In this document: piece by piece, positions 1 through 7,472 of the stretch | Layout: each line of letters starts with the position of its first letter | Position numbering within the stretch: the first letter of the stretch is position 1 | Assembly: GCF_007680845.1 (NCBI RefSeq) | Contig: NZ_VEIY01000004.1 | Coordinates: 62,001-126,000, forward strand | Length of the DNA stretch: 64,000 bases | Source: Curtobacterium pusillum | Lineage (GTDB): Bacteria > Actinomycetota > Actinomycetes > Actinomycetales > Microbacteriaceae | Direction: 5' to 3' | The notes under the pieces: generated by a model | The model's input: the letters and a program-made list of their open reading frames with translations, nothing else | What the model was told of the DNA's origin: nothing | The model's database searches: none | Translations under genes and position numbers: made by a program

Positions 1-1
1 C

Positions 2-49
2 GCGGCCGGGCTCGGTGCGCGGCTCGGCTGGGCAGCAGCGGACCGGTAG
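2..49 (+). CDS. 3' end of an unidentified gene (partial)
   Basis: The first bases read as an open frame ending AAGLGARLGWAAADR and a TAG stop. A family 1-like hairpin follows 20 bp later, as it does after most real stops in this window. Too little is present to name a product, and the frame could be chance in GC-rich DNA. Confidence 0.3.
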   Translation, partial: AAGLGARLGWAAADR

Positions 50-68
50 CCGATCGCCACCCGATCAG

Positions 69-113
69 GACGGACGGGAGGGCGGGGTACCCGATCCCGC
101 CCCTCCCGTCTTC
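69..113. terminator. GC-rich hairpin, family 1 variant
   Basis: Inverted repeat with outer arms GACGGGAGGG / CCCTCCCGTC and inner CGGG/CCCG around a short loop. The ends match the dispersed family 1 palindromes but the GGCGCGGTGC core is replaced. No U tract follows. Probably a terminator for the upstream partial gene. Confidence 0.6.
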
Positions 114-142
114 GTCGCGCCCGCGCCGTCCGGCACGGGGCG

Positions 143-168
143 CTTCACCAGACCCGAAGCTGGTGAAG
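143..168 (-). terminator. 9-bp stem hairpin after the GAF gene
   Basis: CTTCACCAG (143-151) and CTGGTGAAG (160-168) form a perfect 9-bp stem with an 8-base loop. It lies directly beyond the minus-strand stop at 170. There is no U-rich tail, so it would be an actinobacterial hairpin-only terminator. Confidence 0.6.
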
Positions 169-169
169 T

Positions 170-1228
170 TCAGAGCCCGTACAGGGCGTTGCGTGCCAGG
201 ACGGCGAAGTCGCGCAGGAGGTCGAGCTCGACGGCGTCCTCCCCACGTGGAGCCGGGTCGAACACGCAGACCGCGCCGACCCGGGTCCCGTCCAGGTCCT
301 CCAACGGATGGCCCGCGTAGAAGCGGATCCGCCCTCGTCGCGCGAGTTGCGGACGGCTCCTGTCCCATGCGTCCCCGACGACCGTCGGTCCTGAGCGCAG
401 CACCGTCGTGCGGCAGAAGGAGTCCTGCAGCGCTCCGGTTCCGCGAGGGATCCCCAGACTCGCGGCGGACCACTGCCGTCCCGCCGGCAGGAAGGTGATG
501 GCGGCCCCGTTCGTGCGGAAGAGCTCGGTCATGTGCTGCACCATCCGGTCGAGGGCCGCATCGGCCGGGGCGTCCACGATGCCCAGGCGACGGATGGCTT
601 CGTAGCGGTGCTCGATCGGCTGCGGCCCCGAGCGGAGCCACTGCGGGCTCCCGGCGCGGGCGCGCTGCTGCTCGAGCAGCAGGTGCGTGACCTCGAGGAA
701 GAGCGGCGGGGTGCACGTGGTCGCGTCGGTGTCCACGCCGAGCACGACCAGGTCTCGTCGCGCCTGCTGCAACGCGGTCACGAGGGCGGCCTGGTCCTCC
801 TTGTGCGCCAGCGCGAGCACGATCTCCGCGGTCGGCGCCAGCTGCGGTCGGAGCTGATCGACCAGGACGAGCGCTTCCTCGGCTGCGCCGACGACCGCGG
901 TGGTCGTCGTGCGGCTGTGGACGACGCTGCCGGACAGGCAGACCACCACGACGTCGTAGTTGGTGACGTGGATCCCGCTCCCGGCCGAGACCAGCGTCTG
1001 GCCGGACCAGCTCGACCAGGGCACCGCGGTCACGTCGGCACCACGTCCGGAGCGTGCAGCCAACGCGACCGCCATCGTCCGCGAGGCATGGTGCAGGGAC
1101 TCTCCGGGCGCGAACACCGCGTCGCCGAACACGAGGATCCGGTCCGCGTCCTGGCCGCTCGCCGACGCGGTCACGACACGCGGCGGGAGCGGACGGTCGA
1201 ACAGCGGTGGGGCTTCCAGCACGGTCAT
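170..1228 (-). CDS. GAF-domain protein with SGNH-like N-terminal region
   Basis: 352 aa. The C-terminal part (about 210-350) reads as a GAF sensor domain: RYEAIRRLGIVDAPADAAL, then TFLPAGRQW, SFCRTTV, FYAGHPL and GAVCVFDP, as in GAF proteins that follow a linker with 'LG(I/L)LDT'. The N-terminal part (30-190) resembles an SGNH-hydrolase fold, with ILVFGDAVFAPG where a GDS motif would be. The expected nucleophile Ser is Ala, so activity is doubtful. The start was chosen at the ATG with GGGAGG six bases upstream; an ATG six bases earlier and a longer frame to 1312 are less likely. Transcribed away from the AraC gene at 1390. Probably a signalling or ligand-sensing protein; ligand unknown. Confidence 0.75.
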   Translation of the reverse strand: MTVLEAPPLFDRPLPPRVVTASASGQDADRILVFGDAVFAPGESLHHASRTMAVALAARSGRGADVTAVPWSSWSGQTLVSAGSGIHVTNYDVVVVCLSGSVVHSRTTTTAVVGAAEEALVLVDQLRPQLAPTAEIVLALAHKEDQAALVTALQQARRDLVVLGVDTDATTCTPPLFLEVTHLLLEQQRARAGSPQWLRSGPQPIEHRYEAIRRLGIVDAPADAALDRMVQHMTELFRTNGAAITFLPAGRQWSAASLGIPRGTGALQDSFCRTTVLRSGPTVVGDAWDRSRPQLARRGRIRFYAGHPLEDLDGTRVGAVCVFDPAPRGEDAVELDLLRDFAVLARNALYGL

Positions 1229-1377
1229 CTTCATCCTCCCTGTCCGAGGCAGCTGCTCGTGGACTTCGACGGTGGGAATCGACGGTAGACAGGCCCCGAG
1301 GACACGCGCCATCCGCTGCGCGCGGAGTCACCGTCGGTGAGCGCGGGATCGTGCCCGGTGGACGTGGACGCGGCCGG

Positions 1378-1389
1378 TAGAGTCGCGCC
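1378..1389 (+). promoter_or_regulatory. -10 box TAGAGT for a leaderless AraC gene
   Basis: TAGAGT at 1378-1383 is followed by exactly six bases and then the ATG at 1390. Transcription would start at or next to the start codon. No Shine-Dalgarno sequence precedes the ATG. Confidence 0.6.
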
Positions 1390-2385
1390 ATGACCGGGAG
1401 TGCAGTGGAGATGTTCGCCTCCCATCGAGTCGCCGCCAGCACGACCGTGGACGAGGCCGCCGCCGTGCTCGGCGAGGTGTTCCTCCCGGTGCAGATCACC
1501 CCGTCCGAGCCCGCCCCGGGCCTGCGCATGCACCTCAACGCGCTCACGGCGGGGCGGATCACCTTTGGGTACATGCACTTCCGCGAGGCCGTCCGGATGC
1601 GCACGGCGGAGCCGGTCAACTACCACCTCGACATCCCCGTCCGGTCGGAGACGACCATGCGGACTGCCCCGGGGAGGCGGTTCCGGGGGACCGAGCAGAC
1701 CGCCGGGGTCTTCATGCCGGGGCGATCGGTGGAGCTCGACTGCAGCGACTGGTTCGCGCAGGTCGCGATCATGATCCCGCACCGCGACCTGCAGACCGAG
1801 CTGGAGCTGTTGTTGGACGCGCCGGCCTCGACACCGCTCGACTTCGATGCCGAGTTCGACCTCACGACCGACGGCGGCCGGGCCGTGTCGCAGGCCGTCC
1901 GGCTCGTCGACGAGGCCTCCCGGCTGACGCCGGGCCTCCTCGAACACCCACTCGCGGTCCGCAGCCTCGAGCAGGTGTTCCTGCACAGCCTGCTGCTCGG
2001 GCACCCGCACAACTACTCGGCTGCGCTCGAGACGCCCGGAGGAGGATCCGGGTCCCGGTCGGTCTCCCGCGCTGTCGAGCTCCTCCGCCACGACCCGGTG
2101 CGGCCGTGGACGGTCGGAGAGCTCGCGTCCGCCGTCTCGACGAGCGTCCGCAGCCTCCAGGAGAGCTTCCGACGGTCACTCGACACGACGCCGATGGCCT
2201 ACCTGCGACGACTCCGGCTGGAGCGGGCCCGCGAGGACCTCATCACCGCTTGCGCGGGCAGCGTCACCGTGTCCGAGGTCGCCGCCCGCTGGGGCTTCCT
2301 GCACGTCAGCCGGTTCGCCAGCGCGTACGCCGAACGCTTCGGCGAGCTGCCGTCCGCGACGCTGCGGGGCACGACGCGTCCTTGA
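1390..2385 (+). CDS. AraC-family transcriptional regulator
   Basis: 331 aa. The N-terminal half resembles the AraC_binding_2 (AraC/RhaS-like) sensor region. The C-terminal 100 residues are a double helix-turn-helix: WTVGELASAVSTSVRSLQESF, then SEVAARWGFLHVSRFASAYAERFGELPS, the classical second helix with the GF.h.SRFa.aY.r.FG signature. It is a cytoplasmic DNA-binding regulator; the effector is unknown. Start from a TAGAGT -10 box six bases upstream (leaderless). Divergent from the GAF-domain gene, with about 160 bp between the two starts, so that gene is one possible target. A 44-bp perfect palindrome lies 13 bp after the stop and probably ends the transcript. Confidence 0.85.
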   Translation: MTGSAVEMFASHRVAASTTVDEAAAVLGEVFLPVQITPSEPAPGLRMHLNALTAGRITFGYMHFREAVRMRTAEPVNYHLDIPVRSETTMRTAPGRRFRGTEQTAGVFMPGRSVELDCSDWFAQVAIMIPHRDLQTELELLLDAPASTPLDFDAEFDLTTDGGRAVSQAVRLVDEASRLTPGLLEHPLAVRSLEQVFLHSLLLGHPHNYSAALETPGGGSGSRSVSRAVELLRHDPVRPWTVGELASAVSTSVRSLQESFRRSLDTTPMAYLRRLRLERAREDLITACAGSVTVSEVAARWGFLHVSRFASAYAERFGELPSATLRGTTRP

Positions 2386-2398
2386 CGCAACCGACCAC

Positions 2399-2442
2399 CG
2401 GACGGGAGGCGCGGTGCCAGCTGGCACCGCGCCTCCCGTCCG
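2399..2442. repeat. Family 1 palindrome, 44 bp, perfect
   Basis: The left arm starts CGGACGGGAGGCGCGGTGCC and the right arm is its exact reverse complement, meeting at CCAG|CTGG. The centre is identical in the copies at 54271 and 57590. It begins 13 bp after the AraC stop. Likely a hairpin terminator lacking a U tract. Confidence 0.9.
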
Positions 2443-2476
2443 ATGGGTCCCGACTCGGGGGCGCAACCCGGCTGGG

Positions 2477-2652
2477 TCAGCCCGCGGCGCCCGTCTCGGC
2501 GGCGATCGCATCGCCGTCGGCTTCCTCCGCGGAGAAGGTCGTCCCGCGCTCCTCGTCACGCCGGTCGGCGTGGGAGCGGCGGCCGTGCTAGCCACTGCGA
2601 TTCCTGCGAGGATGAGAGGCAGACGATGGGTAGGAGCGTTGGTACGTTTCAT
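2477..2652 (-). pseudogene. Possible frameshifted small membrane or secreted protein
   Basis: From the ATG at 2652 one frame reads MKRTNAPTHRLPLILAGIAV, a basic N-terminus plus hydrophobic stretch like a signal or anchor. It then degenerates. A second frame, offset by one base and open from 2587, reads RRSHADRRDEERGTTFSAEE and ends ADGDAIAAETGAAG-stop at 2477, which looks like a genuine acidic tail. A one-base indel near 2575-2600 would join them into a protein of about 57 aa. No clear ribosome site was seen. This may be a decayed gene, a sequencing error, or two chance frames. Nothing else was recognised between 2443 and 2721. Confidence 0.35.
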
Positions 2653-2721
2653 CGCGAACATGACCGGTAACCGACTGGAACATCAGTCCGCTGACGCGAG
2701 TCGCTGGGGGGAAGGATCACC

Positions 2722-3126
2722 ATGGCCACGACGAAACGCACTACGGCTGCACTGCTGGTCGGATTCGTGACTGGTCTGGTCTTCGAGTTCGCCACGTTCC
2801 TCGTCGCGACGCTGGACGTGCCCGGGCCGTTCACGACCCACCCGCTGGTCCTGCTGCTCCTGGCGGTCCTCGCTGCGCTGGCGGTCGGGTGCGGGTGGCG
2901 CTGGCCCGCTGTCGGTGCGACCGCGGGCGTGGTCGCGCTCCTGATCGTCGTGTTCGCCGTGGTCCAGGGGGTCACCTGGTCGACCGGGACGACGCGCCCC
3001 TTCAACCCGTTCGATGCCGTCGGCTTCGGAGCGGTGAGCGGGTACCCCGCGATGATCGGCGCCGCGCTGGTGGCTTCCTCGAGTCTGCGATCGTGGTCGC
3101 GGCGGGAGAGCGAGAAGGCCGGCTGA
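2722..3126 (+). CDS. Small four-helix membrane protein
   Basis: 134 aa. Four hydrophobic segments are visible (about 9-29, 40-58, 64-86 and 104-118), with a short basic tail RSWSRRESEKAG. No enzymatic motif is recognised. The start is supported by a purine-rich GGGGGGAAGG sequence ending about seven bases before the ATG. It ends 14 bp before the convergent APH gene. Function unknown; an integral membrane protein. Confidence 0.7.
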   Translation: MATTKRTTAALLVGFVTGLVFEFATFLVATLDVPGPFTTHPLVLLLLAVLAALAVGCGWRWPAVGATAGVVALLIVVFAVVQGVTWSTGTTRPFNPFDAVGFGAVSGYPAMIGAALVASSSLRSWSRRESEKAG

Positions 3127-3140
3127 CACCCGGGAGTGTC

Positions 3141-4076
3141 CTACCAGCCCGGCCCACTGACCGTCCGCCCGATGCGCCGTTCCGCGAGCTCCCGCACCGC
3201 AGCATCTGGATGGTGCCCGAGGATCGCCAACTCCACCCACAGGTCGTAGTACTCCAGCCGCGCCCGCAACCCAGGCCGCGCGAACAACTCCGGGTACGCC
3301 TCCTCCAACCACCCCGGCACCGGCGCCAGCGAAGCAGCATCGAGCCCCCGCGACGACGGCGTCGGCGGGAACTCCTCCGGGCGCGCACACCACCGCAGGA
3401 TCGTGTCGAGTTCGACGTCCGCCGGTTGCGCCACGGCCTCGGCGAAGTCGATCAACCCCGTGACCCGCCCACCGTCGACCATGATGTTCGAGCCGTGCAG
3501 GTCCCCGTGGACGAGCACGTGGTGATCGGTGGCGAACAGCGACGAGCGCGATGACACCCAGGCGCGGACGTCCGCGACCAGGTGCGGGTCGAGCCCGACC
3601 CGAGCCGCATCGTCGACCAGCGACGGTGCCGCCTCGACGACCGGCGGGTGGTACGCCGGCCACGACCCGCCGGCGAGTGCCGAGACGAGCCACGGCGGCC
3701 GGAGCCCGGACGGCACCGGGACACGGTGCAGCGCGCGCAGCGCCCGCCCCAACGACAGGATCATCGACCGACGTTCGCCCACCGAGGCCGACGGCCACGC
3801 GTCGTGCAGCGTCCGACCGGGCAGCCGGGCGGACACGGACCACGCGCCATCGGGAGAGGACCCGTGTGCGATGTGCCGGGCGTGCGGGACGTCGGTGCCG
3901 GCGAGCAGTGGGACGACCCCGGCCTCGTGCTCGTACGCGCTCCCGGCCGCCTGGTCGCCGACCCGGACGACGTACGAGTCCCCGACCCACGCCCGACTGA
4001 CCCACCCGCCCTTGATCTCGTAGGGACCATCAGTCGGTAAGCCGGCAGCAGCGAGGATCGCGGAGAGCTCGCTCAC
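3141..4076 (-). CDS. APH/ChoK-family kinase coupled to a LacI regulator
   Basis: 311 aa from a GTG whose GTGA overlaps the stop of the LacI gene. The kinase core shows the Brenner motif HGDLHGSN (catalytic D192, metal-binding N197) and the DFG-like IDFAEA (D210), typical of the aminoglycoside/choline phosphotransferase fold (PF01636). An ATG nine codons earlier exists, but the four-base overlap favours GTG with translational coupling. The family phosphorylates antibiotics, sugars, choline or other small molecules. Here co-transcription with a LacI repressor beside a sugar importer suggests a sugar or sugar-like substrate (inference). Drug resistance cannot be excluded. Confidence 0.8.
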   Translation of the reverse strand: MSELSAILAAAGLPTDGPYEIKGGWVSRAWVGDSYVVRVGDQAAGSAYEHEAGVVPLLAGTDVPHARHIAHGSSPDGAWSVSARLPGRTLHDAWPSASVGERRSMILSLGRALRALHRVPVPSGLRPPWLVSALAGGSWPAYHPPVVEAAPSLVDDAARVGLDPHLVADVRAWVSSRSSLFATDHHVLVHGDLHGSNIMVDGGRVTGLIDFAEAVAQPADVELDTILRWCARPEEFPPTPSSRGLDAASLAPVPGWLEEAYPELFARPGLRARLEYYDLWVELAILGHHPDAAVRELAERRIGRTVSGPGW

Positions 4077-5071
4077 GTCGACTGCCGCGGCACGAGGAAG
4101 CACTCCGCCGTCCGGACCCCACCCTCGACGGCTTCACCGGCGATCTTCCGCATGAGCAGGTCCGCCGCCTGCCGTCCGACCTCGCGCAGGTTGAGGTCGA
4201 CCGACGTGATCGAGGGCCGCGCCGCGTCGGTGATGACGCTCCAGTTGTCGACCCCGACGACCCCGACCGCGGTCGGCACGGCGATCCCCGCTTCGCGCAG
4301 GCAGTCGACGACCCCGCGTGCGATCTGGTCGCTCGTGCAGAACACCCCGTCGAACTCGGTGCCGAGCAACCGCGTGGCGGCTTCGTAGCCCCAGCGCTCG
4401 CTCCACTCGCCGTACAGGGCGTCGCCGCCGGCGAGCGTTGCCCCGGCAGCTGCGATCGCACGCTTCGCGCTCTCGACGCGGTGGGAGCTCGCGGTGTGCC
4501 GCCGGGCGCCGGAGATCACGGCGATGGACCGTCGGCCGGAGCCGATCAGGTGGTCGATCGCGCGCGCGGCGCCGGCTTCGTCGTCGGGCACGATCGAGAC
4601 GTCGTCGGGATCGAGCGACGGCGAGAGCGCGTAGACCGCTGGCACGCCGAGCAGTCCGGTGATCGAGGGGCGCGGATCGCTCGAGCGACCGGCCACGACG
4701 ATGCCGTCGACGCGCTGGTTGAGGAACGTCTGCACGTAGTGCGCTTCGCGGATCGGGTCGCCGCGGCTCTCGGCGAGCAGCATCGACACCTCACCCGGCC
4801 CGAAGGTGTCCTCGGCTCCGGTGAGGATCGGGATGGTGAACCGTCCGTAGGCGTCGGTGGAGAGCACGCCGACCAGGAACGACCGGTCGGGAGGCGCGGC
4901 TGGTGTCTCGGCGCGGACGTGCAGTCCCAGCTGGGTCGCCGCTGCGGCCACGCGTTGCCGCGTTGCTTCGGCGATCTGCCCGCGGCCGTTGAGGACCTTC
5001 GACACCGTCCCGACGGAGACGCCGGTCTGTGCGGCGACGTCGGCGAGCGTCACCTCCCGTCGGTTGACCAC
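4073..5071 (-). CDS. LacI-family repressor of the divergent sugar operon
   Basis: 332 aa. The N-terminal LacI helix-turn-helix reads VTLADVAAQTGVSVGTVSKV followed by the hinge LNGRGQIAEATRQRV. A periplasmic-binding-like sensor domain follows (VGVLSTDAYGRF, FCTSDQIARG, GVVGVDNW). Start at the GTG with AAGGAGG five bases upstream; an in-frame upstream ATG at 5149 lacks this. Its divergent neighbour is the sugar-uptake operon at 5224. Two matching inverted repeats, GCAA-N3-TTGC, bracket that operon's promoter and are the natural binding sites. Inducer unknown; the arabinofuranosidase in the regulon suggests an arabinose-containing sugar. Confidence 0.9.
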   Translation of the reverse strand: MVNRREVTLADVAAQTGVSVGTVSKVLNGRGQIAEATRQRVAAAATQLGLHVRAETPAAPPDRSFLVGVLSTDAYGRFTIPILTGAEDTFGPGEVSMLLAESRGDPIREAHYVQTFLNQRVDGIVVAGRSSDPRPSITGLLGVPAVYALSPSLDPDDVSIVPDDEAGAARAIDHLIGSGRRSIAVISGARRHTASSHRVESAKRAIAAAGATLAGGDALYGEWSERWGYEAATRLLGTEFDGVFCTSDQIARGVVDCLREAGIAVPTAVGVVGVDNWSVITDAARPSITSVDLNLREVGRQAADLLMRKIAGEAVEGGVRTAECFLVPRQST

Positions 5072-5105
5072 GGCGTCCTCCTTGCGTTGCGAACGTACGG
5101 CACTC

Positions 5106-5118
5106 GGCAAACCTTGCC
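5106..5118. promoter_or_regulatory. LacI operator O1 (GGCAA-ACC-TTGCC)
   Basis: GGCAA and TTGCC form a perfect inverted repeat around three bases. It lies about 25 bp upstream of the -35 box at 5143. The same GCAA-N3-TTGC pattern recurs at 5183, centre to centre 76 bp away. Confidence 0.6.
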
Positions 5119-5142
5119 GCATCACGATTCGGACGTCAAGCA

Positions 5143-5171
5143 TTGACACGCCAGCAAGCGCACTCTAGCGT
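5143..5171 (+). promoter_or_regulatory. Sigma-70-type promoter of the sugar operon
   Basis: TTGACA (5143-5148), a 17-bp spacer and TAGCGT (5166-5171). It drives the binding-protein gene at 5224 and lies between two inverted repeats. Confidence 0.75.
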
Positions 5172-5182
5172 CGGCAAACACA

Positions 5183-5193
5183 GCAAAGCTTGC
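5183..5193. promoter_or_regulatory. LacI operator O2 (GCAA-AGC-TTGC)
   Basis: Inverted repeat just downstream of the predicted transcription start. With O1 it brackets the promoter and would allow DNA looping by a tetrameric repressor. Confidence 0.6.
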
Positions 5194-5223
5194 GGCAACG
5201 ATGCGGCAAGGAGAGATGCGGAG

Positions 5224-6525
5224 ATGACGATGAAGACATCCACGATCCGGCGGACCGCGGTCGCGGCGGCCGCCCTGACGGTCGCGGCACTGGCGTTGGC
5301 CGGGTGCTCCTCGAGCGGCACGGCCGACAGCGGCGGTGCGGCGAAGGGCACCGTCACGCTCTGGCAGCGCGACGGCGGCGTCGACCTGACGGACCAGGTC
5401 AAGGCGTACGAGAAGGCGAACCCCGGCGTCACGGTGAAGCTCTCCACGATCCAGGCCGACCAGTACCTCACGAAGCTCGCGAACTCCGCCCGGGCCGGTT
5501 CGGTGCCGGACCTCGTCAGCTACGACATCGTCAACACGCCGCTCCTCGCGACGCAGGGGCTGCTCGCAGACGTCACGGACAAGGTGAAGGGCCTGTCGAA
5601 CAAGGGCGACCTCGCCCCGGCCGGTGTCGAGATCGGCACGCTGGACGGCAAGAACTTCGCGCTGCCGGTGGCCCTCACCGGCTCGCAGATGTTCTGGAAC
5701 AAGTCGCTCTTCACCAAGGCGGGACTCGACCCGGACAAGCCGCCGACCTCCCTCGCCGAGGTGAAGGCGGCGGCCCAGAAGATCCAGGCGCTCGGCGGTG
5801 GGGTCTCCGGCTTCTCGACCCTCGGCGGCGTGGGGCAGGCGTGGACGGGCTTCCCGAGCTCGTGGGCGAAGAGCGGCAGCGTGCTCACGGCGGCGGGCAA
5901 GAACCAGAAGGCCGAGTTCACCAGCCCCGAACTGGTCGGGATGGTCGACTGGTACCAGGACATGTGGAAGTCCGGGCTCATGCAGAAGACCGACCAGCCC
6001 AACCAGGACCCCGGCAACGTCGGGCAGGAGAACGCCCTCAACGGCAAGGTCGGCATCGTCTTCGGCGGCGCGAACACCCTGACGGCGAAGAAGGCCGACT
6101 TCGGCAGCGCGGTCGGGATCCCCGGGGTGGACGGCGGGTCGGGCTCGTTCCTCGGCGGTGACGAGATCGGCATGACCGCCGGCGCGAAGAACACGACCGG
6201 TGCGTGGTCGCTCATGAAGTGGCTGGTCAGCTCCAAGCAGGCCGCGAAGATCGACCTGTCGCAGGGCTGGATCGCCCCGGACCTCACGGTGGCGAAGAGC
6301 CTGGCGACGGACGACTGGTCGAAGGACATCGTCGACACGCTCGCGATCGGCAAGCTCCCGAAGAGCATCGCCTACAACGCCGTGATCAACGACCCGAACG
6401 GCCCGTGGGCGCAGCAGTCCCAGAAGGTCATCTTCCAGGGCGCCGACGCGAAGACCGCCCTCGCCAGCGCCGAGAAGCAGGCGAACTCGCTCATCGAGCA
6501 GGCCTACAGCCAGGTCGGGCAGTGA
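5224..6525 (+). CDS. Sugar ABC transporter substrate-binding lipoprotein
   Basis: 433 aa. The N-terminus has a lipoprotein signal: basic MTMKTSTIRR, a hydrophobic stretch and the lipobox ALAGC with the lipidated Cys at 28. The mature part is a group-1 solute-binding protein (VTLWQRDGG, YEKANPGVTVK, SQMFWNKSLFTKAGLDP, GGDEIGM). It captures an oligosaccharide outside the membrane for the two permeases that follow. AAGGAG ends about ten bases before the ATG; the ATG at 5230 (MKTSTIRR) is an alternative start. The stop overlaps the GTG of the first permease. Regulated by the divergent LacI protein (inferred from operators). The exact sugar cannot be read; downstream GH127 suggests arabinofuranosides. 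Confidence 0.92.
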   Translation: MTMKTSTIRRTAVAAAALTVAALALAGCSSSGTADSGGAAKGTVTLWQRDGGVDLTDQVKAYEKANPGVTVKLSTIQADQYLTKLANSARAGSVPDLVSYDIVNTPLLATQGLLADVTDKVKGLSNKGDLAPAGVEIGTLDGKNFALPVALTGSQMFWNKSLFTKAGLDPDKPPTSLAEVKAAAQKIQALGGGVSGFSTLGGVGQAWTGFPSSWAKSGSVLTAAGKNQKAEFTSPELVGMVDWYQDMWKSGLMQKTDQPNQDPGNVGQENALNGKVGIVFGGANTLTAKKADFGSAVGIPGVDGGSGSFLGGDEIGMTAGAKNTTGAWSLMKWLVSSKQAAKIDLSQGWIAPDLTVAKSLATDDWSKDIVDTLAIGKLPKSIAYNAVINDPNGPWAQQSQKVIFQGADAKTALASAEKQANSLIEQAYSQVGQ

Positions 6526-7472
6526 CGGCCGTCACCACCTCGGCGCTCGCCGGGGTCGCGGACGGGGGCACCCGCTCCCGTCCGCGCCCCGGGAGCCGGC
6601 GCCGCCAGACGCTCGCGTGGGTGCTGCTCGCCCCGGCGCTGGTCCTCGCGGTCGTGTTCTTCGTCGTCCCGATGGTGCTGCTCGTCGGGATGTCCTTCTC
6701 GAACTGGCCGCTGCTCGGCAAGGTGAGCGTGGCGGGCGTCGCGAACTACACGCAGGCGTTCCAGGACGCGGCGTTCTGGCGCTCCCTCGGCTTCTCGCTG
6801 CTCTTCACCGTCGTGTCGGTGCCGCTCGGGATGGCCACGAGCTACGCGGCCGCGACGATGGTCCGCGGCGAGGGTCGGATGGTGTCCTTCGTCCGCACGG
6901 CGTTCTTCATGCCGGTCGTCATCGGGTTCACCGCGGCGGCGTACATGGCCAACGTGCTGCTCGTGCCCGGGACCGGGGTGATCAACGTGCTCCTGCGGTC
7001 GGTCGGACTCACCGACGGCAACACGGCCTGGTTCACGGCACCGGGCTCGGCCTTCTGGGCGGTCGTCGTCCTGACCGTCTGGAAGTCGATGGGCGTCGCG
7101 ATGATCCTGCTCATGGCCGGCATGCAGGCGGTGCCGACCGAGGTGATCGAAGCGGCGAAGATCGACGGCGCCGGCTGGTGGCGGCGGGAGGGCTCGGTGG
7201 TCTTCCCGCTCGTCCGCCGGCAGTTCGCGCTCTGCCTCCTGCTCGCGGTGTCCGGTTCGATCCTCGTGTTCGACCAGTTCTACGTGCTCACGAAGGGCGG
7301 GCCGAGCGGCTCCACCACGACGACCGTGATGTACACGTACCAGCAGTCGTTCGTCCGGTACGACCTCGGCTACGGAGCCGCCCTGTCGATGATCCTCACG
7401 GTGATCATCCTGGTCATCGCAGTGGTGCAGCTCCGCGCGCTCCGGTCGACGGGCGTGGAGGACGAGCGATGA
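6522..7472 (+). CDS. Sugar ABC transporter permease (MalF/UgpA type)
   Basis: 316 aa from the GTG that overlaps the TGA of the binding-protein gene. A basic cytoplasmic tail (RSRPRPGSRRRQ) precedes six transmembrane helices. The conserved EAA loop EAAKIDGAGWWRREGSVVFP (about 207-226) docks to the ATPase. Pairs with the next gene to form the membrane channel. No ATP-binding subunit is encoded in the operon, so a shared MsmK/UgpC-type ATPase elsewhere is expected. Confidence 0.92.
   Translation: MTAVTTSALAGVADGGTRSRPRPGSRRRQTLAWVLLAPALVLAVVFFVVPMVLLVGMSFSNWPLLGKVSVAGVANYTQAFQDAAFWRSLGFSLLFTVVSVPLGMATSYAAATMVRGEGRMVSFVRTAFFMPVVIGFTAAAYMANVLLVPGTGVINVLLRSVGLTDGNTAWFTAPGSAFWAVVVLTVWKSMGVAMILLMAGMQAVPTEVIEAAKIDGAGWWRREGSVVFPLVRRQFALCLLLAVSGSILVFDQFYVLTKGGPSGSTTTTVMYTYQQSFVRYDLGYGAALSMILTVIILVIAVVQLRALRSTGVEDER

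Noticed and set aside
4076-4103. ATG start at 4103 for the APH-type kinase
   Set aside because: It adds nine codons inside the LacI gene without a ribosome site; the GTGA overlap start is more typical of this genome.
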